Source: PRDV01 sp963710865
GTDB taxonomy: Bacteria > Babelota > Babeliae > Babelales > Babelaceae
Reading direction: 5' to 3'
DNA: 64,000 nucleotides
Assembly (NCBI GenBank): GCA_963710865.1
Contig: CAVQBR010000002.1
Location: 1,488,001 to 1,552,000, forward strand
This document shows, in pieces, positions 25,848 to 34,093 of the stretch; within the stretch, counting starts at the first letter, position 1; every line of letters starts with the position of its first letter. A program made the translations under genes and the position numbers. The notes below the pieces were generated by a model that made no database searches, was not told where the DNA came from, and was given only the letters and a program-made list of their open reading frames with translations.

Positions 25848-26090
25848 ATGAACTATACCCTTGCTTTGTTTCTCATTAGTTTGCAATCATTGATCGCTGC
25901 GCCCGGATGCATGGATAATAGTTACCATGTCGACCGCTGTGCCGGATATGATTACAAGAATTATCACCAAGTGACCTGCCTCTGTCCCTGCGAACGGTAT
26001 CCTCACCTGTTTGAGCGTGGTACTTGCAGAAAATGTTGGCATTATCGAGTACCTTCTCCACTTGTTTCAGGGAAACCACGTAAGAAGTGA
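25848..26090 (+). CDS. Small secreted Cys-rich protein
   Basis: 80 residues; ribosome site AAAAGGAG; signal peptide MNYTLALFLISLQSLIAA. The mature ~60 residues have seven Cys (GCMDNS, DRCAG, VTCLCPCER, GTCRKCWH), in part spaced CxC-x-C and CxxC, plus a basic end (SGKPRKK). Disulphide formation or metal binding outside the cytoplasm is likely. I recognise no family. It converges with the next minus gene (4 nt apart, no terminator between). Confidence 0.72.
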   Translation: MNYTLALFLISLQSLIAAPGCMDNSYHVDRCAGYDYKNYHQVTCLCPCERYPHLFERGTCRKCWHYRVPSPLVSGKPRKK

Positions 26091-26094
26091 CTGT

Positions 26095-26541
26095 TCACTT
26101 ACTGACAACCTCTTTAATATCACCTGCTTCAATATTTCTTCTTAAGTCGACACCACTTTCTCCAAGTTTGAATATTCCTTTAAGAATACCCGTTTGTTTA
26201 TAAAGTTTCTTTCCGTCCCAGGTCAGGTACATTGTTTGGTAGAGGCCGCCTTCATTGAGGGTATACTGCTTGAAGGGGACCGGTGCCTTGCGAGGACTCG
26301 ATGGTTTTCCAACGTCGGTGGTGTAAATGGCGATAAATCTTTTTACGTGGAGAGGAAGCTCTCTCTGTACAAACTTTGATTTGGCAACAGGAAAATAATC
26401 CATCTCTTGTCCGCTGGTTATGAGGACATAAACGGTATTATTGCTCTTATTATAGAGCTCGAAGTTTTTATGCTTCGCTGCTTGTGCATTGAACAGACCA
26501 AGCGTAAGGGCAGTTGCTAAAAGTATAGTGAGTTTTTTCAT
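26095..26541 (-). CDS. Small secreted protein of unknown function
   Basis: 148 residues with signal peptide MKKLTILLATALTLGLFNAQAA and ribosome site AGGAGATAC. The mature part is beta-rich and basic (FELYNKSNNTVYVLITSGQ, QTMYLTWDGKKLYKQTG), with no Cys. The opening block, nonpolar strands followed by N-N-T-V-Y-V, is that of small secreted beta-sandwich proteins, but the family is not identified. Its own promoter is visible upstream. Confidence 0.7.
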   Translation of the reverse strand: MKKLTILLATALTLGLFNAQAAKHKNFELYNKSNNTVYVLITSGQEMDYFPVAKSKFVQRELPLHVKRFIAIYTTDVGKPSSPRKAPVPFKQYTLNEGGLYQTMYLTWDGKKLYKQTGILKGIFKLGESGVDLRRNIEAGDIKEVVSK

Positions 26542-26572
26542 CGTATCTCCTAAGTTATGACTCTCTAGTAGT

Positions 26573-26602
26573 ATAGTAGCAACTTGCGATTCAATTTGTC
26601 AA
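26573..26602 (-). promoter_or_regulatory. Sigma70-type promoter of the 148-residue secreted protein gene
   Basis: On minus, TTGACA, an 18-nt spacer, TACTAT, about 30 nt upstream of the start. Strong match to consensus. Confidence 0.7.
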
Positions 26603-26674
26603 CGGTGCGAATAAATAAATTTCTTTATTATTCTGCGCGAGTTGGACGAGCCTCATTCAAGAAGTCTGTAGGAT

Positions 26675-27067
26675 CTATTGATGCGTCCAGGCAAGATATA
26701 AGAGGATGAAATTTATGACATATAATGAGGTGCATACGAGGCATACTGTCTTGATCTTACCGTACAGGACATATGCCAAGGCGATCGATCCTAGAGCACC
26801 GGCTACTGTGGCTATGAGAAGTGGTTGAGGTAGCCCTAACCATGCCAAGAGAGCAACAAGTGTATAATAGGCCATGCCTATACCTGCATTAGAGAAATAA
26901 AAGATGCGTGCGTAGGGACTTTTGATGGGCGCTGTACATGACATGCGGCTGGAGATGTCACAGGCAGCTTTGTAATCAGGCTCTCGTTTCACTTTTTGTT
27001 CAAGCCAAAAAGCATACGCCGAAATAACGAATCCAAGTGCAGCAATGCATATGATAGAAACGATCAT
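26675..27067 (-). CDS. Vitamin K epoxide reductase (VKOR)-family membrane disulphide generator
   Basis: 130 residues, four membrane helices. The loop Cys pair is in AACDISSRMSCTAP (about residues 35-45), and the active CxxC is CLVC at the start of the last helix (KTVCLVCTSLYVINFILL). This arrangement is the VKOR fold, in which bacterial members pass electrons from a DsbA-like partner to quinone and so make disulphides in exported proteins. No fused thioredoxin domain is present; the partner must be elsewhere. The ribosome site AAAAAGGAGATCTA precedes the ATG. It is useful for the Cys-rich secreted proteins in this window. Confidence 0.88.
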   Translation of the reverse strand: MIVSIICIAALGFVISAYAFWLEQKVKREPDYKAACDISSRMSCTAPIKSPYARIFYFSNAGIGMAYYTLVALLAWLGLPQPLLIATVAGALGSIALAYVLYGKIKTVCLVCTSLYVINFILLYLAWTHQ

Positions 27068-27089
27068 TAGATCTCCTTTTTATCGTGCT

Positions 27090-27110
27090 GCCGAGCGAAC
27101 GCCGCTCGGC
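27090..27110. other. Strong GC hairpin in the VKOR 5' leader
   Basis: 8-bp stem GCCGAGCG / CGCTCGGC with a 5-nt loop, just before the VKOR ribosome site on minus. The T-run (TTTGTTTTT) lies on the plus side, so it is not an ordinary terminator for minus genes. The gap 27111-27304 shows nothing else. Confidence 0.5.
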
Positions 27111-27304
27111 TAGAATTTGTTTTTCCCTTACAGTGCGCCGCTGCTGACGCAGCAGAGGTGCTTGGGTGCAGAGCTCAATTTAATTCTATCAGAAATTATT
27201 GCAAAACTGCAAGAGTATCATTCTTACATGAGGATACAAGGTGCTGCTTCCAGCTCTTGCAGAGGGGTGAGAAGGTGCACTATCTTTTGGGATAACGAGC
27301 TACC

Positions 27305-29707
27305 TCAGGATAATTCCCCAGAGGTCATTCTCTCTTTCTCTTTTATGAGAAAGGGTATTACTGAGTCTGGATTAAGCGAAATGGCATCTATGCCATGGTT
27401 AATGAGAAAGTCTGCAATTTCGGGATAATCTGAGGGTGCTTGGCCGCAAATACTCATATACGAGTTACTTTTTTGTGCTTTTTCAAGGGCAAGCTTGAAT
27501 AGCGCCTTTACTGCCTGATCTCGTTCGTTAAACAGAGGACTCAAGATTTCTGAATCTCGATCAACGGCAAGCGTAAACTGTGTAAGGTCATTTGATCCTA
27601 TTGAGAATCCATCGAAGTAATGTACAAAGTCTTCGAGCAAAATAACATTGGAAGGAATTTCGCACATCATCAGAATCTCGAGATTGTCTTGTCCCCGTTT
27701 GAGGCCATGTTGTTCAAGGCTTGCCAGGGTACAACTTGCTTCTGGGATGGTACGGACAAAAGGAACCAAGAGCTTAATATTAGTCATGCCCATTTCAGAG
27801 CGAGCTTTTTTGAAAGCTGCACATTCAAGTTCAAAAGCTGCTGCATAGGCCGGATCGCAATAGCGAACTGCACCTCGAAACCCGAGCATCGGATTTTGTT
27901 CGACCGGCTCAAACTGTTCTCCACCAAGGAGATTTCGATATTCATTCGTCTTAAAATCTGAAAGCCTGACGATTACTTCTCGAGGATAAAAAGCTGCTGC
28001 TATACGGGCAATACCTTGAGCAAGGACGTCAATAAAGAACGTCTTTGGATCCTTGTAAGGTAAGGCTAAAGTCTCTATTGTTCTTCTTACCTGTTCATCG
28101 GCCACCGCCTTTACTGCGGCCATGGGATGTACTTTAATACTGGTGATAATAAACTCAATTCGTGCTAATCCTACTCCCGAAACGGGCAGGAAAGAAAGTT
28201 TATATGCTCTCTCAGGATCAGCAATATTGAGAAGGACAGGAACTCGAGGCTTTGGAAGATCAGAGAGGACCGTTTTGATTACTTCAAACGGAAGTGCTCC
28301 CTCATAGACTGAGCCAGTTGAGCCTGAACTACAATCTACCGTTATCTCTTCGCCATCAGGTATAACTTGCGTTGCATTTATAGTCCCTATAAGGGCGGGG
28401 ATACCTAATTCTCTACTAACGATAGCAGCATGACAGGTTCTTCCTCCTTTATCGGTAACGATAGCCGAAGCTTTCTTCATCAAAGGAACCCAATCGGGAT
28501 CGGTCATGGAGGTGACAAGAACATCTCCTTTTTGAAAGTCTGCATGATCACTGATACTTTTAAGGACACGTGCTGGTCCTTGAGCAATCTTTTCACCAAT
28601 GCTGAGCCCTTGGGTGATAAGCCGTGCGTTGCGATTTTTAAGCTTATAGGTTATAAGAAGATCTTGCCAAACGTGTTGTGAATAAACTGTTTCCGGGCGC
28701 GCTTGTACAATGTAGAGTTGATTATCGATACCATCTTTTGCCCATTCGATATCCATCGGGGACCAGGCTTTACGGAGCTTAGTATAGTGGTTTTCGATGA
28801 TAATCGTTTGCTGTGCCAGTTCTAATATTTCTGGCTCAGTCAACGAAAATTGATGCTGATCATGAAAAGAGACTGGTAGATTCTCGAGTGGCTCATCTTT
28901 GTTATCCGTATAGACAAGTTTCAGTTCTTTGCTCCCAAGGTATTTTTTGATAATCGGCTTGAATCCGAGAAGGAGCGTAGGTTTGTGCACATGAAACTCA
29001 TCAGGATTAACGGTTCCTTTAACGATATTCTCCCCAAGCCCATAGGAGGAAGTAATCACAACGACCTCTTTAAACCCCGTATCGGTATCAAGTGAAAATA
29101 TCACTCCCGACGATGCCTTATCTGATCGAACCATTTTTTGTACACCGACTGATATTCCTACCTGAAAGTGATCAAATCCTTGCTCATGCCGGTAAATAAT
29201 TGCCCGGTCAGTAAAAAGTGAAGCCATACATTGCTTCGTCTTAGCAAGGACCTCTTCAATTCCCCGCACATTTAAAAAGGTATCTTGTTGCCCTGCAAAT
29301 GATGCTTGCGGTAGATCCTCGGCGCTTGCTGAAGAACGAAGAGCTACATCGAGCTGGGATACCTTATAGAGCTTGCACAATTGCTCGTAGGCCGTAGTAA
29401 TCTCCGCACTGAGATCTTGGGGAAGCGGAGCTTTGGAAATAAGTGTTCTTAGTTCGAGACCTACCTCTTGCAAGGTATTGACCGTACTATCCGCTTCGAG
29501 CCGTTTCATGACCTGTTTCATCTTCGGTACCAGGTCATTGGACGCAAGATGCTCCCAGTATCCTTTGGTCGTTATCGCAAACCCGAGAGGAACTTTAATT
29601 CCTGCGGACGTTAACTCGCGAATCATTTCACCAAGAGAAGCATTTTTGCCTCCGACGAGGGCTACATCGTGAAGAGAAACATCGGTGAGGAATTTTATGT
29701 AGTTCAT
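27305..29707 (-). CDS. ppsA: Phosphoenolpyruvate synthase
   Basis: 800 residues, the family's normal length. The N-terminal ATP-grasp domain opens GGKNASLGEMIREL and contains ALRSSASAEDLPQASFAGQQ. The central swivelling domain has the phosphohistidine motif GGRTCHAAIVSRELGIPALI (His near 425). The C-terminal PEP/pyruvate TIM barrel ends with the catalytic Cys in MSICGQAPSDYPE (about 752). It makes phosphoenolpyruvate from pyruvate and ATP, releasing AMP and phosphate, supporting gluconeogenesis from pyruvate or amino acids. Start ATG 6 nt after galU, in the order pheS-galU-ppsA, so co-transcription is likely. Pyruvate-phosphate dikinase is less likely given the domain spacing. Confidence 0.95.
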   Translation of the reverse strand: MNYIKFLTDVSLHDVALVGGKNASLGEMIRELTSAGIKVPLGFAITTKGYWEHLASNDLVPKMKQVMKRLEADSTVNTLQEVGLELRTLISKAPLPQDLSAEITTAYEQLCKLYKVSQLDVALRSSASAEDLPQASFAGQQDTFLNVRGIEEVLAKTKQCMASLFTDRAIIYRHEQGFDHFQVGISVGVQKMVRSDKASSGVIFSLDTDTGFKEVVVITSSYGLGENIVKGTVNPDEFHVHKPTLLLGFKPIIKKYLGSKELKLVYTDNKDEPLENLPVSFHDQHQFSLTEPEILELAQQTIIIENHYTKLRKAWSPMDIEWAKDGIDNQLYIVQARPETVYSQHVWQDLLITYKLKNRNARLITQGLSIGEKIAQGPARVLKSISDHADFQKGDVLVTSMTDPDWVPLMKKASAIVTDKGGRTCHAAIVSRELGIPALIGTINATQVIPDGEEITVDCSSGSTGSVYEGALPFEVIKTVLSDLPKPRVPVLLNIADPERAYKLSFLPVSGVGLARIEFIITSIKVHPMAAVKAVADEQVRRTIETLALPYKDPKTFFIDVLAQGIARIAAAFYPREVIVRLSDFKTNEYRNLLGGEQFEPVEQNPMLGFRGAVRYCDPAYAAAFELECAAFKKARSEMGMTNIKLLVPFVRTIPEASCTLASLEQHGLKRGQDNLEILMMCEIPSNVILLEDFVHYFDGFSIGSNDLTQFTLAVDRDSEILSPLFNERDQAVKALFKLALEKAQKSNSYMSICGQAPSDYPEIADFLINHGIDAISLNPDSVIPFLIKEKERMTSGELS

Positions 29708-29713
29708 GGAGCT

Positions 29714-30631
29714 CTAAATATTATGTTCTATGATTTTTGCGGGATTATATAAAAATGACTCAGTTGAATCGAGATCTGAGAGGAATTTCCGTACTGCCGG
29801 GCCACATTCAGGGTCTTGCAATGCAGATCCTATGACCGCTTTTATATAGCCAATTACCGTACCCGTATCATACCGGGCTGTCGACTGTACCTTATAGGCA
29901 AGTACTCGTTCTCCCTGCTGAATCATATGAGAAATCGCATCTGTTAACTGTAGTTCTGTTTGCTCATAGGCTGCCATCTCGTCAAGTGATTGAAAGATTT
30001 TCGATGATAAAACATATCGTCCAACAACCGCTAATGAGGATGGTGCATCTTTCGGTTGTGGTTTTTCAACGACATGGGAGAGCTGAAATAAATTAGGAGT
30101 GATAGTTTTTTTAATGCCGACAATACCGTACATCGAAAGACATTCAGTTGGAACTTCTTGAACAGCTATGACGCTCGCTTTTTCTTGTCGTGCAACTCGT
30201 ATGAGTTGGCCCAGTGCTGGCTGTTTCGCTACGATAATATCGTCAGGTAATGCCACTCCAAAAAACTCTTTATTAATACAGTTGCGAGCTAACCAAACAG
30301 CATGGCCGAGGCCTAACGGCTCTGGTTGACGGATGTAGGTAAACTGTGCGGTGCGCAAGAGCTTTTCTAAGGGGTTCAGGAGTCCCTGTTTATCTAATTC
30401 TCTGCTGTTTGGAGTAAGAATTGAACTGTCGAAGTAATCTGCTATACATTCTTTTCCGCGAGCAGTAATAATTATCATCTTATCTAGCTCAGACTGAACT
30501 GCTTCTTCAGCAATGAGCTGCATTGCGGGCTTATTTAATACAGGTAACATCTCCCGCGGCATTATCATGCTGTACGGGAAAAACCTTGCTGAAGTTCCAG
30601 CAACAGGTATCACAACTTTTGTTATCTCCAT
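29714..30631 (-). CDS. galU: UTP-glucose-1-phosphate uridylyltransferase
   Basis: 305 residues. The nucleotide-binding opening KVVIPVAGTSARFFPYSMIM is the GalU form of the NTP-transferase motif, with PREMLPVLNKPAMQLIAEEA following and the sugar-site block QPEPLGLGHAVWLARN near 98-113. It makes UDP-glucose for envelope polysaccharide and glycosylation. The gene lies between ppsA and pheS on the same strand with gaps of 6 and 13 nt. Downstream sugar-nucleotide genes are not in the window. Confidence 0.95.
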   Translation of the reverse strand: MEITKVVIPVAGTSARFFPYSMIMPREMLPVLNKPAMQLIAEEAVQSELDKMIIITARGKECIADYFDSSILTPNSRELDKQGLLNPLEKLLRTAQFTYIRQPEPLGLGHAVWLARNCINKEFFGVALPDDIIVAKQPALGQLIRVARQEKASVIAVQEVPTECLSMYGIVGIKKTITPNLFQLSHVVEKPQPKDAPSSLAVVGRYVLSSKIFQSLDEMAAYEQTELQLTDAISHMIQQGERVLAYKVQSTARYDTGTVIGYIKAVIGSALQDPECGPAVRKFLSDLDSTESFLYNPAKIIEHNI

Positions 30632-30644
30632 TAAAACTCCTCTT

Positions 30645-31832
30645 TTAAAATTGCTCTAAAAATTCGAGCTTATTACTATGCAATAGTCGTATATCAGGTA
30701 TGCCATATTTCAGCATAACCAGTCGTGTTAATCCAAGGCCAAATGCAAAACCACTATATTCATTTGGATCTAAGTTACAGGCTTTTAGTACCTGAGGATG
30801 GGTTAACCCAGCCCCTCCCATTTCAATTTTCGTTGTTCGCTTGCAGACGGAGCATCCATCAGCGCAGAAAGGACATGTCATAATGATGTCAATTCCTGGC
30901 TCGACAAACGGATAGTAACTTGGTTTGAATTCTACCTCAATATCCGTTTTTTCAAATAAGGCCTGCAGGAAAGACTTCATCGTCGCAATGAGATTTGCGA
31001 GTGACACGTTCTTGTCGACAAACAATCCTTCGAGCTGCATAAACATAAATTCATGCGAAGCATCAGTTGCCTCATTTCTGTAGGCACGTCCGGGGACGAT
31101 GATAGCAATGGGCGGTTTCTGCTTGAGCATGGTATGAATTGCCACAGAAGAGGTATGAGTTCTCATAAGAAACTCAGGCAAAGTAAGCCAGAAGGTATCT
31201 TGCATATCCCGGGCAGGGTGGTCTTTTGGGATATTGAGGGCTTCAAAGTTATAGAAATCGGTTTCGATTTCAGGACCGTCGACTGTTTGGAACCCCATAC
31301 TCATAAAGATAGATTCAACTTGCTCTATTACATGGGTATACGGGTGCAAGCTTCCTTTAAAAGGTAAAGGTTTATATGCTGTTACATCAAAATGAGCCGT
31401 GCGATGCTCTTGTTCAGCTACGAGTTCAGACTTGAATTTAGATTCGTATTCATTAAAAGCTTCAAGAGCGCGCTCTTTTAAACTGTTGTAGAGAGGCCCA
31501 TAGAGTTTTTTTGCTTCGAGGGGGAGTTCTTTCAGTCCTTGCATAAGAGTGCTCAAAGCGCCATGCCGACTTAAGTGTTTTATTCGAAAGAGTTCTAGCT
31601 CGGTGAGGTTTGTAACGTGTGAAAGTTCTTGTAAAAACAGTGTTTCATAAGTTTCTATCTGTTTGATAGTATCTGCCATACTTGCATGCTCGTTAAGGTT
31701 CGACGCTTTTGTTTCATCTAAGGGTACCAGAGCTTGAGATAGTTGGCAATGTTTAAGTGAAAAGGCGGGTGACTCAATTTTGAAAGCCGCAGTGAACGAT
31801 GCTTTTGTCGTTCTGGTTTGTATTTGTCCCAT
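30645..31832 (-). CDS. pheS: Phenylalanine-tRNA ligase alpha subunit
   Basis: 395 residues in the longest frame. The catalytic class II core holds HPYTHVIEQVESIFMSMGF, the motif 1/2 regions FYNFEALNIPKDHPARDMQ and TSSVAIHTML, FEPSYYPFVEP-like substrate block (FKPSYYPFVEPG), and the motif 3 end GFAFGLGLTRLVMLKYGIPD. It charges tRNA-Phe together with PheT. The typical N-terminal coiled coil starts at MADTIKQIETYETLF, so the true start may be the ATG near 31679, about 51 residues in; no good ribosome site precedes either. pheT is not adjacent, unlike most bacteria; galU follows instead. tRNA-Phe lies just upstream on the other strand. Confidence 0.93.
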   Translation of the reverse strand: MGQIQTRTTKASFTAAFKIESPAFSLKHCQLSQALVPLDETKASNLNEHASMADTIKQIETYETLFLQELSHVTNLTELELFRIKHLSRHGALSTLMQGLKELPLEAKKLYGPLYNSLKERALEAFNEYESKFKSELVAEQEHRTAHFDVTAYKPLPFKGSLHPYTHVIEQVESIFMSMGFQTVDGPEIETDFYNFEALNIPKDHPARDMQDTFWLTLPEFLMRTHTSSVAIHTMLKQKPPIAIIVPGRAYRNEATDASHEFMFMQLEGLFVDKNVSLANLIATMKSFLQALFEKTDIEVEFKPSYYPFVEPGIDIIMTCPFCADGCSVCKRTTKIEMGGAGLTHPQVLKACNLDPNEYSGFAFGLGLTRLVMLKYGIPDIRLLHSNKLEFLEQF

Positions 31833-31854
31833 TAATAAGGAGTAGAGGAGGAGC

Positions 31855-31882
31855 TTGACAAAAAAAGGCAGGCAGGTAACCT
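31855..31882 (+). promoter_or_regulatory. Promoter of tRNA-Phe
   Basis: Perfect -35 TTGACA (31855-31860), 16-nt spacer, weak -10 TAACCT, giving initiation a few bases before the tRNA. Confidence 0.5.
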
Positions 31883-31896
31883 AGGTATATACTTTT

Positions 31897-31971
31897 GCCG
31901 AGGTAGCTCAGTGGTAGAGCAGAAGCCTGAAGAGCTTCGTGTCGATGGTTCGATTCCGTCTCTCGGCACCA
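31897..31971 (+). tRNA. tRNA-Phe (anticodon GAA)
   Basis: The full cloverleaf can be folded: acceptor GCCGAGG/TCTCGGC (one G-U pair), D arm GCTC/GAGC, anticodon stem GAAGC/GCTTC with loop CTGAAGA, so the anticodon is GAA. The T arm is GATGG/CCGTC with loop TTCGATT. CCA is encoded. It lies divergent from pheS, 64 nt away. Confidence 0.97.
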
Positions 31972-31980
31972 AAATTTAAA

Positions 31981-32009
31981 AACATTCTCCTGAGTTTCAG
32001 GAGAATGTT
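31981..32009. terminator. Terminator after tRNA-Phe, shared with the first secreted-peptide gene
   Basis: 13-bp perfect stem AACATTCTCCTGA / TCAGGAGAATGTT with a GTT loop. TCTTTT follows on plus. It also lies 10 nt past the end of the minus 73-residue gene. It belongs to a family of similar hairpins at 32351 and 33019. Confidence 0.9.
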
Positions 32010-32018
32010 GTCTTTTAA

Positions 32019-32240
32019 TTAATAGGAGACTTCAGCTTCGGTAACCTCGTGTTCCTCGCCGCCTAGCTCGTCCTGATCAGCGCCGTTGAATTCAGGCTGT
32101 GTATCGAGAGGTCTTACTGGTTGAAGAGTTCCCAAACGTTCAACATTCTCTCGTTTGATGTCTCGCTGTGCATTTGACAGGGCGTTAACGATTGTCGTAC
32201 CTAAACTCAGCAGAGCAACTGCAAATAGTATCTTTTTCAT
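32019..32240 (-). CDS. Short secreted peptide, acidic-tail family member A
   Basis: 73 residues from the ATG at 32238-32240 with ribosome site GGGAGAAATC. The signal peptide MKKILFAVALLSLGTTIVNA is nearly shared by its neighbours. The mature ~53 residues are charged, ending GADQDELGGEEHEVTEAEVS plus Tyr. It belongs to the family of short genes with conserved leader and acidic tail in 32-34.6 kb. Function unknown; an exported peptide, possibly a signal or effector. Confidence 0.8.
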   Translation of the reverse strand: MKKILFAVALLSLGTTIVNALSNAQRDIKRENVERLGTLQPVRPLDTQPEFNGADQDELGGEEHEVTEAEVSY

Positions 32241-32350
32241 GATTTCTCCCTTTTGCACTAGTGCCTACAATTACATTTTGGGCTAGTGATCTGCCCCTCT
32301 ATCTTGTTTAACTCATCGATGGGTAATAAGTTCTTCGGGCTGCGCTAAAG

Positions 32351-32378
32351 AATATTCTCCTGGTGCCAGGAGAACGTT
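32351..32378. terminator. Repeated terminator-like hairpin, copy 2
   Basis: AATATTCTCCTGG / CCAGGAGAACGTT with a 2-nt loop, near-identical to the copy at 33019. It lies just past the stop of the secreted-peptide gene B on minus. Confidence 0.75.
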
Positions 32379-32385
32379 GTGTTTC

Positions 32386-32610
32386 TTAGTAGCCGTTTTC
32401 TTCTGCTTCAGTAACTTCTTGTTCTTCGCCAGTTACTTCGTCTTCATCAGCCCCGGTCATATCGCCTGTCGTAGCTGCAGGTTGGGTTGTGGGCATTTGT
32501 GTGTTGTACAGTCTTCTCTTTCTCGCCATCGAGCTTCCTTCAGGAACCATTGCGTTGACAAGTGACGTGCCTGCGGTCAATAGAGGAATTACAAATAATA
32601 CTTTTTTCAT
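32386..32610 (-). CDS. Short secreted peptide, acidic-tail family member B
   Basis: 74 residues, ribosome site AGGAGAAATC, signal peptide MKKVLFVIPLLTAGTSLVNA. The tail TGADEDEVTGEEQEVTEAEE plus NGY is almost the same as in member D. The middle is basic (MARKRRLYNTQMP), so the mature peptide has a positive half and an acidic half. No known domain. Confidence 0.82.
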   Translation of the reverse strand: MKKVLFVIPLLTAGTSLVNAMVPEGSSMARKRRLYNTQMPTTQPAATTGDMTGADEDEVTGEEQEVTEAEENGY

Positions 32611-32625
32611 GATTTCTCCTAAAGC

Positions 32626-32883
32626 TTAGTAGTTTGTAGATAGTTGTGCCAGCGCTCTTTTACGAGCGTTCAAAGCTCTTTCAACCGGAGTCTCGGGTGC
32701 TTTTGCTGGCTGAGGAGATGCTAGACCAGCTCGTTTGGCGGAAATTCCCGCTTCGCGAAGGTCTTGTCGCAGTTTTTCCATCAAGGCTTTCGTTTTGGCT
32801 GGATTACTTTCTTGTTCATTCATTGCGTTGACTAATGTCGTGCTGAAGCTCAATAGAGCGACTGCGAGCAGTATGTTTTTCAT
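32626..32883 (-). CDS. Short secreted peptide, basic variant (member C)
   Basis: 85 residues; leader MKNILLAVALLSFSTTLVNA closely related to A, B and D. The mature part is helical and basic (TKALMEKLRQDLREAGIS, PVERALNARKRALAQ) and lacks the acidic tail, ending STNY. The leader shows common descent; the body has been replaced or diverged. Ribosome site AAAAAGGAAAACC. Confidence 0.78.
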   Translation of the reverse strand: MKNILLAVALLSFSTTLVNAMNEQESNPAKTKALMEKLRQDLREAGISAKRAGLASPQPAKAPETPVERALNARKRALAQLSTNY

Positions 32884-33018
32884 GGTTTTCCTTTTTGAGA
32901 AACGTGTGTTTAAAATTGATGAGGAGGACGCGCTTTTTTATGCTACTTACGTGAGCCTTCTCTAAACTTGATCGGAAGTGAGAACTTCAGTTGAGCGAAT
33001 CCTCTTCTGACGTACAGG

Positions 33019-33046
33019 AACATTCTCCTGGTGCCAGGAGAACGTT
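33019..33046. terminator. Repeated terminator-like hairpin, copy 3
   Basis: AACATTCTCCTGG / CCAGGAGAACGTT, 2-nt loop, 7 nt past the stop of secreted-peptide gene D on minus. Together with the adjacent gene end it matches the copy at 32351 for about 50 nt. Confidence 0.75.
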
Positions 33047-33053
33047 ATGTTTC

Positions 33054-33275
33054 TTAGTAGCCGTTTTCTTCAGCTGATTTAGTACCTTCGTGTTCTTCGC
33101 AACCACTTATTTCATCTTCATCAGCACCGGTCACAGCGGCAGAGCCAGCGTATCTGTCATATTGTGCGCGACGTTGTTCGCGCCTTTCTTGACGCATCCC
33201 GCTGCGCGGTGTCATTGCGTTGACGAGTGTTGTTCCTACGCTCAAAAGAGCTAGTGCAAATAATACTTTTTTCAT
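33054..33275 (-). CDS. Short secreted peptide, acidic-tail family member D
   Basis: 73 residues; leader MKKVLFALALLSVGTTLVNA; ribosome site AAGGAGAAATC. Arg-rich mid part (MRQERREQRRAQYDR) followed by the tail TGADEDEISGCEEHE and an NGY end with one Cys inside the acidic motif. Its coding end and terminator are duplicated at gene B. Confidence 0.82.
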   Translation of the reverse strand: MKKVLFALALLSVGTTLVNAMTPRSGMRQERREQRRAQYDRYAGSAAVTGADEDEISGCEEHEGTKSAEENGY

Positions 33276-33335
33276 GATTTCTCCTTTTAGAAAATGAAGC
33301 CTACAAAAAGTAGACTTCTTCTTTATGTAAAGTAA

Positions 33336-33521
33336 TTAGCAGTTAGAGCAGGTGTCGCAACTTGGGCACATTTCCCAGCTACTACAGGTCTCGCAGGTGT
33401 TGCAGGTATCGCAGCTGCGTTCGACTCTAGTTTCGCAGTCATTACAACCAAACCAACCAGCAAATGCTGTTGAACCTACTGATGCCGTACCTAATAAGAT
33501 AATAGCCATAAGCTTTTTCAT
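33336..33521 (-). CDS. Secreted chain-of-CxxC peptide
   Basis: 61 residues with signal peptide MKKLMAIILLGTASVGSTAFA and a 40-residue mature part containing ten Cys, mostly in overlapping CxxC pairs (CNDC, CDTC, CNTC, CETC, CPSC, CSNC). This density suits zinc or copper binding, or a fully disulphide-bonded microprotein. There is no acidic tail. Its promoter is a duplicate of that before member E. Confidence 0.8.
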   Translation of the reverse strand: MKKLMAIILLGTASVGSTAFAGWFGCNDCETRVERSCDTCNTCETCSSWEMCPSCDTCSNC

Positions 33522-33568
33522 GGTATTTCCTTTCTTTAAGAATTATACAGTTATTACTACTATAATTA

Positions 33569-33598
33569 ATCTTAATGAAAATCATTTCCATTTGTCAA
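33569..33598 (-). promoter_or_regulatory. Promoter of the CxxC peptide gene (duplicated)
   Basis: On minus, TTGACA, 18 nt, TAAGAT. The whole ~60-nt region recurs at 34037-34094 with the same boxes and spacing. Confidence 0.7.
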
Positions 33599-33698
33599 GA
33601 TTTGCGTGAAAAACTTTCCGCTCCGTTGTGCTTCCTATTATAGAGAACGAGGCTCTGTTCGAAAGGATTCATTAAACCGTCTGATTTTTACTAGAGAG

Positions 33699-33956
33699 TT
33701 AACCATTATTTTCAACAAGCTCGTCGAGGCTTTGGTCTTCATCAACTTCCTGTTCTTCACCAGAAAGAGCATCATCTGTGCCCTGTGCGTCATTGAGATC
33801 GCGCGATTGGCTCGCAGTGGTTTCCCTTCTTTCATATATTTGACGTAATTTACCTAAGACGATAAGACGATTCTGTTCCGTCTGTTCCGGGGTCATTGCA
33901 TCGACGAGTGTTGTTCCCACACTCAATAGAGCAACTATGGATAGTATTTTCTTCAT
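33699..33956 (-). CDS. Short secreted peptide, acidic-tail family member E
   Basis: 85 residues; leader MKKILSIVALLSVGTTLVDA. The mature part has a basic stretch (LRQIYERRETTASQSRDL) and then GEEQEVDEDQSLDELVENNG. The second half of that tail is shared with the Cys/Arg-rich protein next door and the first half with members A, B and D, linking the two subgroups. Ribosome site AGGAGAATTC. Confidence 0.82.
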   Translation of the reverse strand: MKKILSIVALLSVGTTLVDAMTPEQTEQNRLIVLGKLRQIYERRETTASQSRDLNDAQGTDDALSGEEQEVDEDQSLDELVENNG

Positions 33957-34063
33957 GAATTCTCCTATAAAAAGCCTATCTTAATAGTGCAGATTGGGCG
34001 TGTCCGCCCACTGCAAAGATATAAGCTCTCTCTTTTAAAATTATACAGGTATTACTCTATTTA

Positions 34064-34093
34064 ATCTTACCGAGAATCATTTCCATTTGTCAA
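34064..34093 (-). promoter_or_regulatory. Promoter of secreted-peptide gene E (duplicated)
   Basis: TTGACA, 18 nt, TAAGAT on minus, about 110 nt before the start of member E, same as at 33569-33598. Confidence 0.65.

Noticed and set aside
27117..27428. Plus-strand frame of 103 codons overlapping the end of ppsA
   Set aside because: Antisense to a strongly supported gene; no ribosome site, and the composition follows that of the ppsA complement.
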